Assembly: GCA_947260045.1 (NCBI GenBank)
Contig: CAMYOP010000039.1
Span: forward strand, 1-13,646
Length of the DNA stretch: 13,646 bases
DNA from: an uncultured Desulfobulbaceae bacterium
GTDB taxonomy: Bacteria > Desulfobacterota > Desulfobulbia > Desulfobulbales > Desulfobulbaceae
Reading direction: 5' to 3'
Below, piece by piece: positions 1-8,201 of the stretch. Position numbers and translations under genes: made by a program. Each line of letters begins with the position of its first letter. Position 1 is the first letter of the stretch. The notes beneath the pieces were generated by a model. It was given only the letters and a program-made list of their open reading frames with translations, was not told the DNA's origin and made no database searches.

Positions 1-118
1 TTAACACTGGGAGACAGATCGGAGTCGGTGCTTACCTAAATTTTTCCTAAGCTTAAGGGGACCAAATTTTTTTTCGCGTATCATCAGCGAAAATTATTCT
101 GTCTCCCGAGTAATAACG
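1..118. repeat. Structured interspersed repeat, copy 1 (long form)
   Basis: Bases 1-63 match 11147-11209 with about 7 differences, and bases 108-118 match 11210-11220 with one. Copy 1 therefore carries 44 extra bases (64-107) missing from copy 2. Those extra bases hold a hairpin with arms TTTTCGC (71-77) and GCGAAAA (87-93), plus the right half of an outer inverted repeat: GGGAGACAGA (9-18) pairs with TCTGTCTCCC (98-107). The left edge of the homology coincides with the window start, so the true boundary is not visible. No ORF lies inside. It looks like a short non-autonomous palindromic element (REP- or MITE-like); the family is not recognised. Confidence 0.6.
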
Positions 119-211
119 GAAAAATAAAATCACTCCTCTCCCTTTCAGTTTCTAACTGAGCTTAAGTGCTAATCTCGTTATCGTAAAATCGTAATAAGGT
201 CGATACTGTCA

Positions 212-1849
212 ATGAATGAAGATCCTCAGCCCTTAAAGTCCACCACAGGAGATTCAAAACAAGGAGGAAAAACCAAACAGTCGCAAGAGACAATAGATCT
301 TCTCATGGCGCGTATGGCCGACATGAACGATTTCCCTGCAGTATCCAAAAACATCATTGAAATTAACGAAAAAACCGGTCCCCGCAGTCTCACATCAGCC
401 ACGCAGTTGGCCAGCATCATCACCAAAGATTATTCACTGACCACCAAACTATTGAAAATGGTAAATTCCGCTCTCTATGGCCAGTTTTCAGGTCAGATCA
501 CCACTATCTCCCGAGCAGTTGTTATTTTAGGTTTTGAACAGGTGCGTCTGGTCGCCACCAGCCTGATTCTTTTTGAACAGATGCAGAACACTGGCCAGAA
601 AAAAGAACTAAAAACCTCATTGCTCACTTCATTTTTAAGTGGCATTTTGGCACGCGACCTGGCAGAAAAACTGAAAATGCAGACTACGGAAGAGGTCTTT
701 ATCTGTGCGATGTTGCATAAGTTCGGTAAGCTCATGATTATGTATTATTTACCGGAGCTCTACGCAGAAATAAATAATCTGATTGAAGAAAAAGAACTCA
801 GTGAAGAAAAGGCTGTCCGCCAGGTTTTAAAATGTTCCTATGATTCCATCGGCATGTCCGTAGCCCAGGCATGGGGCTTACCCAAGACAATCATTTCAGG
901 TATGAAAAAAGTGTCCCCTGCAGCAGTACGGAAGAAAAACGCAGGAGAGGAAACCAGAATAATTTCTTTTTTTGCAAACGAGGTGTATGAGATTTTAGCA
1001 AGCAATATGCCCATTCAGGAAAAGAAAAAAGCCCAGCAGTTGCTGGTGAAAAATTTCAAAAAAATTATACCATTCCGTGCCGCTGTAATAGAGGAAATGG
1101 TCGATGATGCGAACAAGAAGGCAAAGGATTTTTCTTTTGTGCTCGGCTTAAACAATTACCAGGAAACAGTATTAAAGCGTCTGAGTTTTAAAGCCAAACC
1201 ACAAAAACGCAAAAAGACAGCGCACACACCACCTATAAAAGAGCTACCAAAAGCGCTACCTCCGTCTCAGCTAGACTTGGTAAATTATAAGCTCAGCGCA
1301 GCAGGGAAGCAGGGGGCCGGATCACCACTTGATGTGGAAAAACAGATCCTTATCATGAACGGGGTTCGTGATATTACCCACGCCCAGCTCAAGGATGACT
1401 ATAAGCTCGATGATGTTATGAACATGGTCGCAGAAACTATTTTTAGAGGTCTTGGTGTATCGAGGGTTGTCATTTGTATCAAGGACACCAGAAGCAACGT
1501 TATGAAAGCCCGTTACGGATTTGGGCAGTTTATCAGTGATATCCTCAAGAAGTTCAAATTTCCTATGGAAGATGTAAAGGATATCTTTAATAGATCTCTT
1601 GCTGACAAAGCAGATATATATGTTCCAGATACAGATGACGAGACTACCTCTGCATTCCTCCCCACCTGGTATAGCGGCATTCTAAAGGACAAGTGTTTTG
1701 CCCTGTTGCCCATAGTTGTCAACAATGATGTCATCGGCCTCCTCTATGTGGACATGCAAGGTAAGGACAAATCAGTTAGCGTAGAAAAAGTAAATTACCT
1801 GAAAATGCTCCGCGATCAGATTGTTTTAGCCATCAGGCAGAAAGTATAG
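212..1849 (+). CDS. HDOD domain signalling protein with C-terminal GAF domain
   Basis: Cytoplasmic signal-transduction protein of 545 residues. Residues 1-30 are a polar leader. The HDOD domain covers about 35-230, with the typical words LLKMVNSALYG (80-90) and AVVILGFEQVR (102-112). The position equivalent to the HD dyad reads MLHKFGKL (167-174), His-Lys rather than His-Asp, as expected of non-catalytic HDOD domains. A basic linker at about 325-345 leads to a GAF-like domain from about 390 to the end. HDOD-GAF proteins are usually regulatory scaffolds in chemotaxis, motility or cyclic-nucleotide networks; the ligand here is unknown. The ATG follows AAGG (194-197 region) with rather long spacing; an ATG four bases later is out of frame. 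It stands alone, with gene-free DNA on both sides. Confidence 0.88.
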   Translation: MNEDPQPLKSTTGDSKQGGKTKQSQETIDLLMARMADMNDFPAVSKNIIEINEKTGPRSLTSATQLASIITKDYSLTTKLLKMVNSALYGQFSGQITTISRAVVILGFEQVRLVATSLILFEQMQNTGQKKELKTSLLTSFLSGILARDLAEKLKMQTTEEVFICAMLHKFGKLMIMYYLPELYAEINNLIEEKELSEEKAVRQVLKCSYDSIGMSVAQAWGLPKTIISGMKKVSPAAVRKKNAGEETRIISFFANEVYEILASNMPIQEKKKAQQLLVKNFKKIIPFRAAVIEEMVDDANKKAKDFSFVLGLNNYQETVLKRLSFKAKPQKRKKTAHTPPIKELPKALPPSQLDLVNYKLSAAGKQGAGSPLDVEKQILIMNGVRDITHAQLKDDYKLDDVMNMVAETIFRGLGVSRVVICIKDTRSNVMKARYGFGQFISDILKKFKFPMEDVKDIFNRSLADKADIYVPDTDDETTSAFLPTWYSGILKDKCFALLPIVVNNDVIGLLYVDMQGKDKSVSVEKVNYLKMLRDQIVLAIRQKV

Positions 1850-2361
1850 GGATGAAAAGATATCGCCCTTTAAGGAGTATATAAGGTGGTATCTTGAACC
1901 TATCTTGTTTTGATGAGTACTTTAAAATCAGAAATGATTTAAGAAATAGAAAGAATTCAAAAATACCACAATAAATCCTTTTTTAAGCCATCTTATGGCA
2001 AACTCAAGCCTGACGTGTTTTTCAAGGGAAACCGTTATCCATACAATCAATGTACTGATTATACTTGAAGGAATTTAAAAATATAGATATGACTGGAAAA
2101 AGTTTTTTTCAGCTTTGTCTCTCTAAATAATTGTCACTGAATTCCTTGAGGAATGCAGCGACTCGTAAGTGCGCTCAAATACATCCCATCTTTAATGCAT
2201 TAAGTTTTTTTGGCATATTGTCTTTTTGTATAACCTGTTGTTACTGCTTGATTCTTATAAGCTAACATTATATTTTTTCTTCAAAAAAGATTCTCGTTTC
2301 CCTACGTAAAAGCTAAAGGACTAAGAAAAAACATTGTATTTTTAGAAATGGAACTTGACTT
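1850..2361. other. Gene-free AT-rich spacer
   Basis: About 0.5 kb without a credible ORF or structural RNA on either strand. Small symmetric sequences occur: ATTCC-TTGA-GGAAT at 2141-2154 and an A/T-rich CTGGAAAA/TTTTTTCAG hairpin near 2093-2111. Neither has the GC-rich stem plus T-run of a convincing terminator. The right part probably carries the promoter of the secreted-protein gene, but no clear -35/-10 pair was found. Confidence 0.5.
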
Positions 2362-3099
2362 ATGACCCACTTAAAAAGTGTATTCGTACAAATTATCCTG
2401 TTTCTTATTATCTCTGTCATCACTGCAGACGCAGCGACAACTGGCGTCCGTTCTTACTTTCCCCTCAACCATGAGGATTTTAAAAAATATGGTCCAATTA
2501 CAAAGATGATCAGCTCAACAGTGCGGGCTATTACTACTGTTGATTATTTGTACCTTTCATTCGGTTCTGTAGGTAATTTTATAGAATTGGAACTAGGTGG
2601 TGGAGATAATAGTAACGTGACCTATCGTCACGCAGGGAAGACATTAGAGATGACGGCGGCTGGTTTGCCAATAAATGGTTCATTGGTTAGTTTTAATTTT
2701 AGCAGGCCTCTTGTAATTTTCACCGATCATACAATTGTCAATGGAGGAACCACAACCTCCAATACAGTCGCCAGTGATGGAATAAATAATTATGAGGTTA
2801 GTTCAAAGACTGTTGTCAGAGATGCGGGCAATGTATCGGTCCCTGCTGGATACTATAAAAACTGCAGACACATTTCCTTTGATGTGACAATTCGTAGCGT
2901 AGGGGTAAGTCAAAGCATAACGATGAAAAATGCCTGGGTGCTAGCTCCTGGCGTAGGAAAAATCAAGGTTGCAGTGATAGATCCTAGCACTCAAAAAATC
3001 ACCTCATACCTTCCTCTCCTCGAAGGAAATGTTGGTGGAAAGAATGTCAGTGAATGGGCAAGTACAATTGCAATGCCCTGGTTAAAACTTCTTTTGTAA
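2362..3099 (+). CDS. Secreted (periplasmic or surface) protein of unknown function
   Basis: A 245-residue protein with a clear Sec signal peptide: Lys5, a hydrophobic core at 8-21, and a likely AxA-type cut after Ala24 (TADA|AT). The mature part is beta-rich with little charge clustering. The C-terminal half has VPAGYYKNC (160-168) followed by WVLAPGVGKIK (192-202). This 'made by PAG-Y-KNC ... APGVG' layout resembles periplasmic beta-sandwich hypotheticals (DUF3108/TapB-like), but no family is assigned firmly. Only a weak Shine-Dalgarno (GGAAC, about 2349) precedes the ATG. It converges with the patatin-like gene across 26 bp, which has no strong terminator. Cys168 is the only cysteine in the mature part. 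Confidence 0.75.
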   Translation: MTHLKSVFVQIILFLIISVITADAATTGVRSYFPLNHEDFKKYGPITKMISSTVRAITTVDYLYLSFGSVGNFIELELGGGDNSNVTYRHAGKTLEMTAAGLPINGSLVSFNFSRPLVIFTDHTIVNGGTTTSNTVASDGINNYEVSSKTVVRDAGNVSVPAGYYKNCRHISFDVTIRSVGVSQSITMKNAWVLAPGVGKIKVAVIDPSTQKITSYLPLLEGNVGGKNVSEWASTIAMPWLKLLL

Positions 3100-3125
3100 T
3101 CTAATTTTAATAAAAGAGTCAGGCA

Positions 3126-5348
3126 TTATAGTTTAAAAAACCCCTTCAGCACCCTCTGAACCTCGACATCCTGCAGCATTTCCTTGGAAAGCTGGTACCC
3201 GAGTTCCCGGTAAGCTTCAAACTGCGCCTCGTCAAAAAATTGGTCGGTTGTAGGTTGGTCTGGAAAGGTCTCGTGGGCGCTCTTGTAACTGTAGATGTCC
3301 TCGGGAAGGCCCTCTATCATGGTTGGTTTGATATAGATCAATACGCCGTCCTTTGTTGGGTCTTTTCTGACGTAATTGACATCTGCGATTGCAAAGCCGC
3401 GTCTGGCAATCTTATATCTGTCTTTAAAGTAATCTGTACCTGCAGAACCAGGCATCACTCCTCTCAGGCTGCATTTACTGCAATCCCGAAACCTGATCTT
3501 TACTCCGAAATCAACCCGCACCCGCTCAACAGCATTTGCCAGGTCATCAAATGTATAATTGGGATCAGCCCCGCCGTCGGAGACTATAATGAGCTGTGTC
3601 TTGCGCCGAATCAGTTCATAAAGTCCAAGATTCTCAAAATGGCCGCCATCACTTAACTCGATAAAATAGCTGTTTTCATCAAGGCCGTGGCCAAAGACAC
3701 CTTTGGTAAGTCCTGGAAACAGGTAGTTCGGGTCCCTGATTATTTTTCCGATCTTACGGGGGTTCAAAACCCAGTACCCCAGTCGCAGGTTCAAAAGCGA
3801 CATCAGCATTGAAACAAACTTGTTGCGGGTCACACCTTTGCCGGCCACACCCGTATTGGGATTGGCGGCAGCGCCGGAAATTGCCATTGCCGAAGGCAGG
3901 GTCATGCCTTTGCGGGTCATGCGGGTTTTTTCAAAGTCTTCAGTCTGGACGTATCCGGTGGCATAACTGCCGCAGTATAACGGAGAAAGCATAAAGCTGT
4001 CGCCGCCACGGCCGCGGTACCTGGAATCATCGGAATCCACTAAAACGATGTTGGTATTTATGAGCTGATAAGGCCAATTATTATCCTTGCCACTGACATC
4101 CTTCACGTCACTTATCAGGGTTTTGTTCGCTTCTTGAGCAAGACCCCACTTGTTGTCTGTGACGTTTTTTTTGTCCGGCATGAATGTTTCCATAAGACGA
4201 TCCCGATACATGCGGTGCAAGCCGGAATAGTTGACATTGACAATTATCGCGAAAAAGAAGGTCGCTGCTATGAGATACAGATATTCTGTTATATTTTCGA
4301 TGCGTCCGGCCAGCATGTAGGCAGCATACAGGATGCCGTATACCAGGCAAAAAGCACCTGTTGCGGCCATTAGATTGTCAGATAGCAAGCCACCAGCCTT
4401 CTTAGTTGATGAATATTCTCTTTTTGACTGCAGTAAACCGATACCCGAACCAATGGTCAGTAGTCCGGCTGACATAATTTTCTGCCAGACCTCACTCAGG
4501 GCATCATGGGCATATGGCAGAGATCCGACAAGGACAAGCAATAAAGCCACCTTGGTGCAGAACCCGAAGATCTTCTGCACAGAAACAAAAAATTTGTATT
4601 TCATCGTAGGGTCTTTGATATTGACCCATGTCAGGAGAGAATAAAGGAGACTGGCGCAGGCAATTCCCAGCGCCATACCAATGAAACAGATAAAAAGGAA
4701 ATTTGTCGTAAAGGGTTTGTCCAGGGAAAAACCCAGTATGTTACGCACGATGGTCTCCTCGAAAAAATTTAGAAAATCGAAGAGTTTTAGCATGACCACG
4801 GCCATGGCGAGATAAACCGCAAGGGAGACGAAGATGGTTCGGAGAACCATGGAAAAGAGGGATGCCAGGTCCAGCTTCTTCTCGGGAACGAGATAATTGC
4901 CATGCTGCCTGATGAAATTCAACCGCTGGTTGAAGGTGTTCGCTTCGGTTCGGGCGCCGACCCCTTTTCTGCCAAGAGCGTAGCGCACTCGTTGTTCATA
5001 TTTCTTTTCATCCTTCTCTTTCTTGCGATCTTGAATATCCTGATGGGAAAACCAGGTCATGGAGGTACCGATATATCCCCCGCCAGAGACAGTGGACAGG
5101 TAATCGAATTTACGGAGCAGCTCTTTGCTCGGTTCGTCATACCCGGCATAGAGGGCCTGCATTACCCCTAGGCCAAAGGAGGCGGAACGAATACCACCGC
5201 CTGAAAGAGCAAGACCGCTCACCTGCCTGTCCGGGTCTTCGGGCCGGATATGGGTTTTCTCTTTAAGGATGATTTTTTCGATCTGTTCTTCGATCGAAAT
5301 ACCTGCTTCCGAATGAGCCTGTTCATGTGGTTTTTTCATATTATTCAC
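3126..5348 (-). CDS. Patatin-like phospholipase with inserted transmembrane segments
   Basis: A 740-residue predicted lipid acyl hydrolase embedded in the inner membrane. The oxyanion-hole motif SGGGIRSAS is at 49-57. The nucleophile motif STVSGGGYIG is at 85-94 with Ser88 as probable nucleophile (Thr86 sits where the textbook GxSxG has Gly, as in other large patatin-like proteins). The catalytic Asp is in LSDGGHFENLGLYEL (Asp567). About six hydrophobic segments (roughly 163-190, 216-241, 260-280, 291-306, 325-347, 355-373) lie between the Ser and Asp parts, so the catalytic domain is split by a membrane block. The first codon is GTG; an ATG three codons in (5337-5339) is an alternative, and neither has a clear SD. 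Substrate is unknown; membrane phospholipid is an inference. Confidence 0.85.
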   Translation of the reverse strand: MNNMKKPHEQAHSEAGISIEEQIEKIILKEKTHIRPEDPDRQVSGLALSGGGIRSASFGLGVMQALYAGYDEPSKELLRKFDYLSTVSGGGYIGTSMTWFSHQDIQDRKKEKDEKKYEQRVRYALGRKGVGARTEANTFNQRLNFIRQHGNYLVPEKKLDLASLFSMVLRTIFVSLAVYLAMAVVMLKLFDFLNFFEETIVRNILGFSLDKPFTTNFLFICFIGMALGIACASLLYSLLTWVNIKDPTMKYKFFVSVQKIFGFCTKVALLLVLVGSLPYAHDALSEVWQKIMSAGLLTIGSGIGLLQSKREYSSTKKAGGLLSDNLMAATGAFCLVYGILYAAYMLAGRIENITEYLYLIAATFFFAIIVNVNYSGLHRMYRDRLMETFMPDKKNVTDNKWGLAQEANKTLISDVKDVSGKDNNWPYQLINTNIVLVDSDDSRYRGRGGDSFMLSPLYCGSYATGYVQTEDFEKTRMTRKGMTLPSAMAISGAAANPNTGVAGKGVTRNKFVSMLMSLLNLRLGYWVLNPRKIGKIIRDPNYLFPGLTKGVFGHGLDENSYFIELSDGGHFENLGLYELIRRKTQLIIVSDGGADPNYTFDDLANAVERVRVDFGVKIRFRDCSKCSLRGVMPGSAGTDYFKDRYKIARRGFAIADVNYVRKDPTKDGVLIYIKPTMIEGLPEDIYSYKSAHETFPDQPTTDQFFDEAQFEAYRELGYQLSKEMLQDVEVQRVLKGFFKL

Positions 5349-5681
5349 TATGTAAAAAGTAAAACAGGATTCAGGTTTGCGATTGACTCTTCTCTTTAAA
5401 CATTTGTCTTTTGACTATGTTTGTTTGAAATGCTCCAATATTAAGCCTGCTTTAATACTCATTGTAATTATAATGAAATTTCTTAAGTCAAAATTGATAA
5501 CTGTTAGCTTACTGCTTGCGGATATGTTTCAGCAATCCATGTGAAGTGTTTTGTTCTGTATATACTCCATTCTTCCATTCTCCCTCAATGCATTCACTAA
5601 ACGAATTTGGTGGAATGGAAGAGAGAAAAATTGAAATTGTTAGTATGAGATTATTCAATTGCTACCTAATGGAGCACTGTC
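5349..5681. other. Gene-free spacer with an operator-like palindrome
   Basis: No credible coding sequence was seen. A near-perfect 18-bp palindrome lies at 5459-5476 (TCATTGTAATTATAATGA, one non-pairing position). On the minus strand, TTGACT (5491-5486) is followed 19 bp later by TACAAT (5466-5461), overlapping this palindrome. This could be a sigma-70 type promoter/operator for the patatin-like gene about 110 bp downstream. The spacer length is suboptimal and the assignment is tentative. Confidence 0.3.
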
Positions 5682-5831
5682 ATGAATCGAAACTATGTAA
5701 AAGTTCTTAACCTTATTCGTATTTACATCATCGAAAGCCAAACTCAGAAGGCAGCAGTGCGTCAGCAGGAAAGGGGTCTGCCTCTTAATGCTAATCTTTT
5801 TAATATTATAGTTTTTTTTAAAGATAAATAG
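5682..5831 (+). CDS. Possible small protein, 49 residues
   Basis: An ATG-to-TAG frame preceded by GGAG (5671-5674) at 7-nt spacing, a better ribosome-binding site than many larger genes here have. The product begins MNRNYVKVLNLIRIYIIES, then turns basic and polar (TQKAAVRQQERG) and ends with a hydrophobic-basic tail (IIVFFKDK). No family is recognised. It ends 5 bp before the convergent stop of the 103-residue gene. It may be a genuine small protein or the 5' remnant of a longer gene; the main support is the SD sequence. Confidence 0.3.
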   Translation: MNRNYVKVLNLIRIYIIESQTQKAAVRQQERGLPLNANLFNIIVFFKDK

Positions 5832-5836
5832 GCTTT

Positions 5837-6148
5837 TTAGGTGTCCTTATCACCAAGGAAGTGCTCTCCCCATTTTTTATTCACAACGAAAAAATCATCT
5901 GATGTATCTTTTAAGGTTTCAAAGAGTTCCCAATGTTTTGCTTCTAGAAGAATTTCTTCTACGGCTTGAGACGGTGTGATAAGATCTGCGAGGCCTGCAT
6001 TATATAATACTCTATTTAAAGTTTCTTTTTTCTTTACTACCTCTTGAAGTTCTATCTGCAACTCCTGGATGGCTGCAATGGCGTCAGTCATTAATTCAAA
6101 TAATCGATCCCACTCATCATTCATCATTGAGCTGTCATTATAATCCAT
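5837..6148 (-). CDS. Small acidic coiled-coil hypothetical protein
   Basis: A 103-residue cytoplasmic protein with no signal peptide or cysteines. Residues 12-50 form a probable amphipathic or coiled helix (WDRLFELMTDAIAAIQELQIEL, then a KKKE break). Residues 58-82 form a second helix (TPSQAVEEILLEAKHWELF). The tail contains FFVVNKKWGEHFLG. AGGT (6160-6157) precedes the ATG at 8-nt spacing, supporting the start. No family is recognised. It is divergent from the PIN gene with about 114 bp between starts, too little evidence to call the two a toxin-antitoxin pair. Confidence 0.6.
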   Translation of the reverse strand: MDYNDSSMMNDEWDRLFELMTDAIAAIQELQIELQEVVKKKETLNRVLYNAGLADLITPSQAVEEILLEAKHWELFETLKDTSDDFFVVNKKWGEHFLGDKDT

Positions 6149-6262
6149 AGTACTGTACCTGATCGCTTAATTATTTATCTGGTTTAAGTGTATTCCTGGA
6201 GTAAAACAGAAGCAAATGAATTTTTAATTGTAACTTGGGTAACTGCGCCTGCCTATATTGAA

Positions 6263-6775
6263 ATGTCGAAAAAAACAGTCATAATAGATGCCTCATCGGC
6301 CATAATCCTCTACAAGGCAGGTTTGCATACCTTCTTGATAGATAATTTTGACATTGTCATGCCTGAATCGGTGTATCAGGAAATCACCGTGAATCCATAT
6401 GCTGGCTCCAAAGAGTACAAGTGCTTGCTTGATGAGTTCAAAATCAAAGTAATCAAAATTTCAGGCAAAAGAAAACATCCAGCCTTTGCCAATCTGGGCC
6501 TGGGTGAAAGCGATGTAATAGAGTTATTTAGTCAGGGCTCGGCTGCATTTATCCTCATCGATGATGGTATGGCTGCCAGGTATTGCAAGAAGGCTGGTCT
6601 GCCTTTCATAAATTCCCTGCTGGTACCTGTCGTACTCAGGTGTGCCCAGATTATTGATGAGGACAGTTGCTTGGAGTTAATGGGAAATATAATGAGAGAA
6701 GGTCGATATTCCAAGGAAGTGATTGCTTATGCCAGAACATGTAAAACCGAAAATATAGCCTTTGCTATCCCATAA
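6263..6775 (+). CDS. PIN-domain protein, DUF3368-like (VapC-type ribonuclease fold)
   Basis: A 170-residue PIN domain, the metal-dependent RNase fold of VapC toxins. The acidic motifs are in order: VIIDASSAI (Asp9), PESVYQEI (Glu40), LGLGESD (Glu82) and LIDDGMAARYCKKAGL (Asp100/Asp101). The GxGE plus IDD-x-x-AR-x-x-x-x-x-GL pattern is typical of DUF3368 PIN proteins. The frame stays open upstream to a GTG at 6188, which would add 25 residues unlike the family. The ATG at 6263 places the first beta strand normally, although its SD is poor. DUF3368 toxins usually follow a small UPF0175 antitoxin gene; none is visible here. It could be a solitary toxin, or a PIN protein with another role. Confidence 0.8.
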   Translation: MSKKTVIIDASSAIILYKAGLHTFLIDNFDIVMPESVYQEITVNPYAGSKEYKCLLDEFKIKVIKISGKRKHPAFANLGLGESDVIELFSQGSAAFILIDDGMAARYCKKAGLPFINSLLVPVVLRCAQIIDEDSCLELMGNIMREGRYSKEVIAYARTCKTENIAFAIP

Positions 6776-7228
6776 AAGCCTATTTATTGCCCACTTATTT
6801 ACAGATAAAAGTACTGCTTAACACTTTTTGTCATATCTGTACTGGGAAAAAAATGAGCAAAAGAGACTGGGATGATTATAATAATTGTTACTAGGTGAAA
6901 TAATTGGCTTAAAATTTAATAATTCCTGAAGAGAAAAAGTAAAGTAGTTGTTTTATGGTATTTAGTGCTATGTATTGTTAGTTCTATTATGACGCTCTGT
7001 TTGTCTCGCCTGTGCATGTCGTGATTATCGATCTTTGTAATCGAACTTCCCTATATAAGGTACTTTTCTGTTTGAAAAGTAATTATTACTTGCTATGTTT
7101 TAAAATGATATTTTTCCCGTTGGTAAATCCTTGTCTGAAATTAAGGCATTAAGAGTCTTAAATATGCACTTTTTTTATGACAGGTCAGGCCCTTACCTAG
7201 GAAACCACTAGAAAAGTGAGGACTCAGT
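6776..7228. other. Gene-free AT-rich spacer with a hairpin
   Basis: About 450 bp without a supported ORF. It contains a perfect 8-bp inverted repeat, TACTTTTC (7061-7068) and GAAAAGTA (7074-7081), with a 5-nt loop and no following T-run, so it is not an obvious terminator. A smaller one, TCGAT/ATCGA, lies near 7028-7044. Both sit 150-200 bp upstream of the zinc-ribbon gene and could belong to its regulatory region. Confidence 0.35.
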
Positions 7229-7612
7229 ATGGATATTTTAACCAGCCCCTTTCTGTATTTATGGGTACTACCCCTAATTGTTAATTTCTTTCTAGCGCGA
7301 AGCCGTGGCAAGAATGTTTGGCTCATGCTGGGGCTGACCCTCATTTTCTCCTGGATCATTACCATTAGCCTGGCGTGTTTGGGGCTTGTGGAAGATCGAT
7401 ATAGTCCAGAACTTGAGGGAAATAATTGTCCCCAGTGCCATCGTCAGTATCGATCTGAAGATGTTGCCTGTTTTATCTGCAGCGCTTCCTCACAATTAGT
7501 AGAGCAGCCGGTAAGGGTTCAAGCGGGTAAGGTCTGTTTGCAGTGTGGAAGGCATAACAGGGCAGAGGATTTCACCTGCTACCAATGCAGAGGCTTATTG
7601 CCGAAAAGTTAG
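7229..7612 (+). CDS. Membrane-anchored double zinc-ribbon protein
   Basis: A 127-residue protein with two N-terminal transmembrane helices (about 7-24 and 31-53) separated by a short basic loop (RSRGKN), and a soluble tail with two treble-clef/zinc-ribbon knuckle pairs. Cys67-x2-Cys70 with Cys81-x2-Cys84 makes one site, and Cys103-x2-Cys106 with Cys117-x2-Cys120 the other. All eight zinc ligands are present. The basic loop between helices suggests both ends may be outside the cytoplasm or that the hairpin inserts as a unit; topology is uncertain. GAGGA (7218-7222) at 6-nt spacing supports the ATG. Function is unknown; zinc ribbons of this kind usually mediate protein or nucleic-acid contacts. 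A weak GTAAG/CTTAC hairpin follows the stop at 7618-7630. Confidence 0.72.
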   Translation: MDILTSPFLYLWVLPLIVNFFLARSRGKNVWLMLGLTLIFSWIITISLACLGLVEDRYSPELEGNNCPQCHRQYRSEDVACFICSASSQLVEQPVRVQAGKVCLQCGRHNRAEDFTCYQCRGLLPKS

Positions 7613-7775
7613 CAATAGTAAGAATCTTACAAAGATTTTTCTCTTGTAGGTCCAGGTCAATCTGAATAGGCCTTTGCTATACGATTATTCACATCCTGTG
7701 AACAAGTCGTTCTGTCATTTTTCTCTGTATAATTAAACTTATATCCAATTTCCACGCACAATTTATCCTTCTTTT

Positions 7776-8201
7776 TCAGGCATGGTTCCGCAGCTTCAAT
7801 TCTATGGGATGGGGGTGAAGGTAGAACTGCTCTCTGAGGTATTTCTGATTATATTTTCGAACATAATGATTTATCAAGGTGACTGGAACGATAAGGGGGA
7901 TATGTTCAATCTTGTATTGTTCTATCAGTTTCAGAAGCTCCTGTTTTTCAGCAGAGGTGATGAGTTTTTTGAAATAACCTATCATATGCTGGAGTACGTT
8001 GACATGTTTTTGGATGGTGCATCTTGGTTTGAGTGCTTCTGTAAGCATATCCAGGTAGTTAGCATATAGCATCTTCGTCTCTATTTCTTTTGCCTTGGCC
8101 ACAAGACGTCCAAGCGTGCGGTAATGTTCGACGCTATGGGCCATGATCAGAAGCTTGTGAGTGGTGTGAAAAGCAACCAGCTTGCCACGTGTTTTGCCAT
8201 T
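7776..8201 (-). pseudogene. DUF1722 (YbgA-type) half of an interrupted DUF523-DUF1722 gene
   Basis: This is the C-terminal half of one gene starting at 8744, in the same reading frame and separated only by TAG at 8204-8202. It continues NGKTRGKLVAFHTTHKLLIM and then AHSVEHYRTLGRLVA, the characteristic start of DUF1722. Without the stop the protein would be about 322 residues, the usual size of DUF523-DUF1722 fusions. An internal ATG at 8144 would give 122 residues, but it has no SD and loses the conserved LVAFHTTHK segment. Separate translation of this half is therefore doubtful. One change, CAG to TAG, would explain the break. No other frameshift or stop was seen, so the lesion is recent, or an assembly or sequencing error. 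Confidence 0.75.

Noticed and set aside
2091..2111. Terminator after the HDOD gene
   Set aside because: The inverted repeat is almost entirely A/T, lies about 240 bp past the stop and has no GC stem.
3240..3656. 138-codon plus-strand ORF within the patatin-like gene
   Set aside because: Antisense shadow of the conserved C-terminal catalytic part; no SD and no domain.
5516..5710. 64-codon plus-strand ORF upstream of the small ORF
   Set aside because: No SD, rare-residue composition (many Cys/Phe) and overlap with the better-supported frame starting at 5682.
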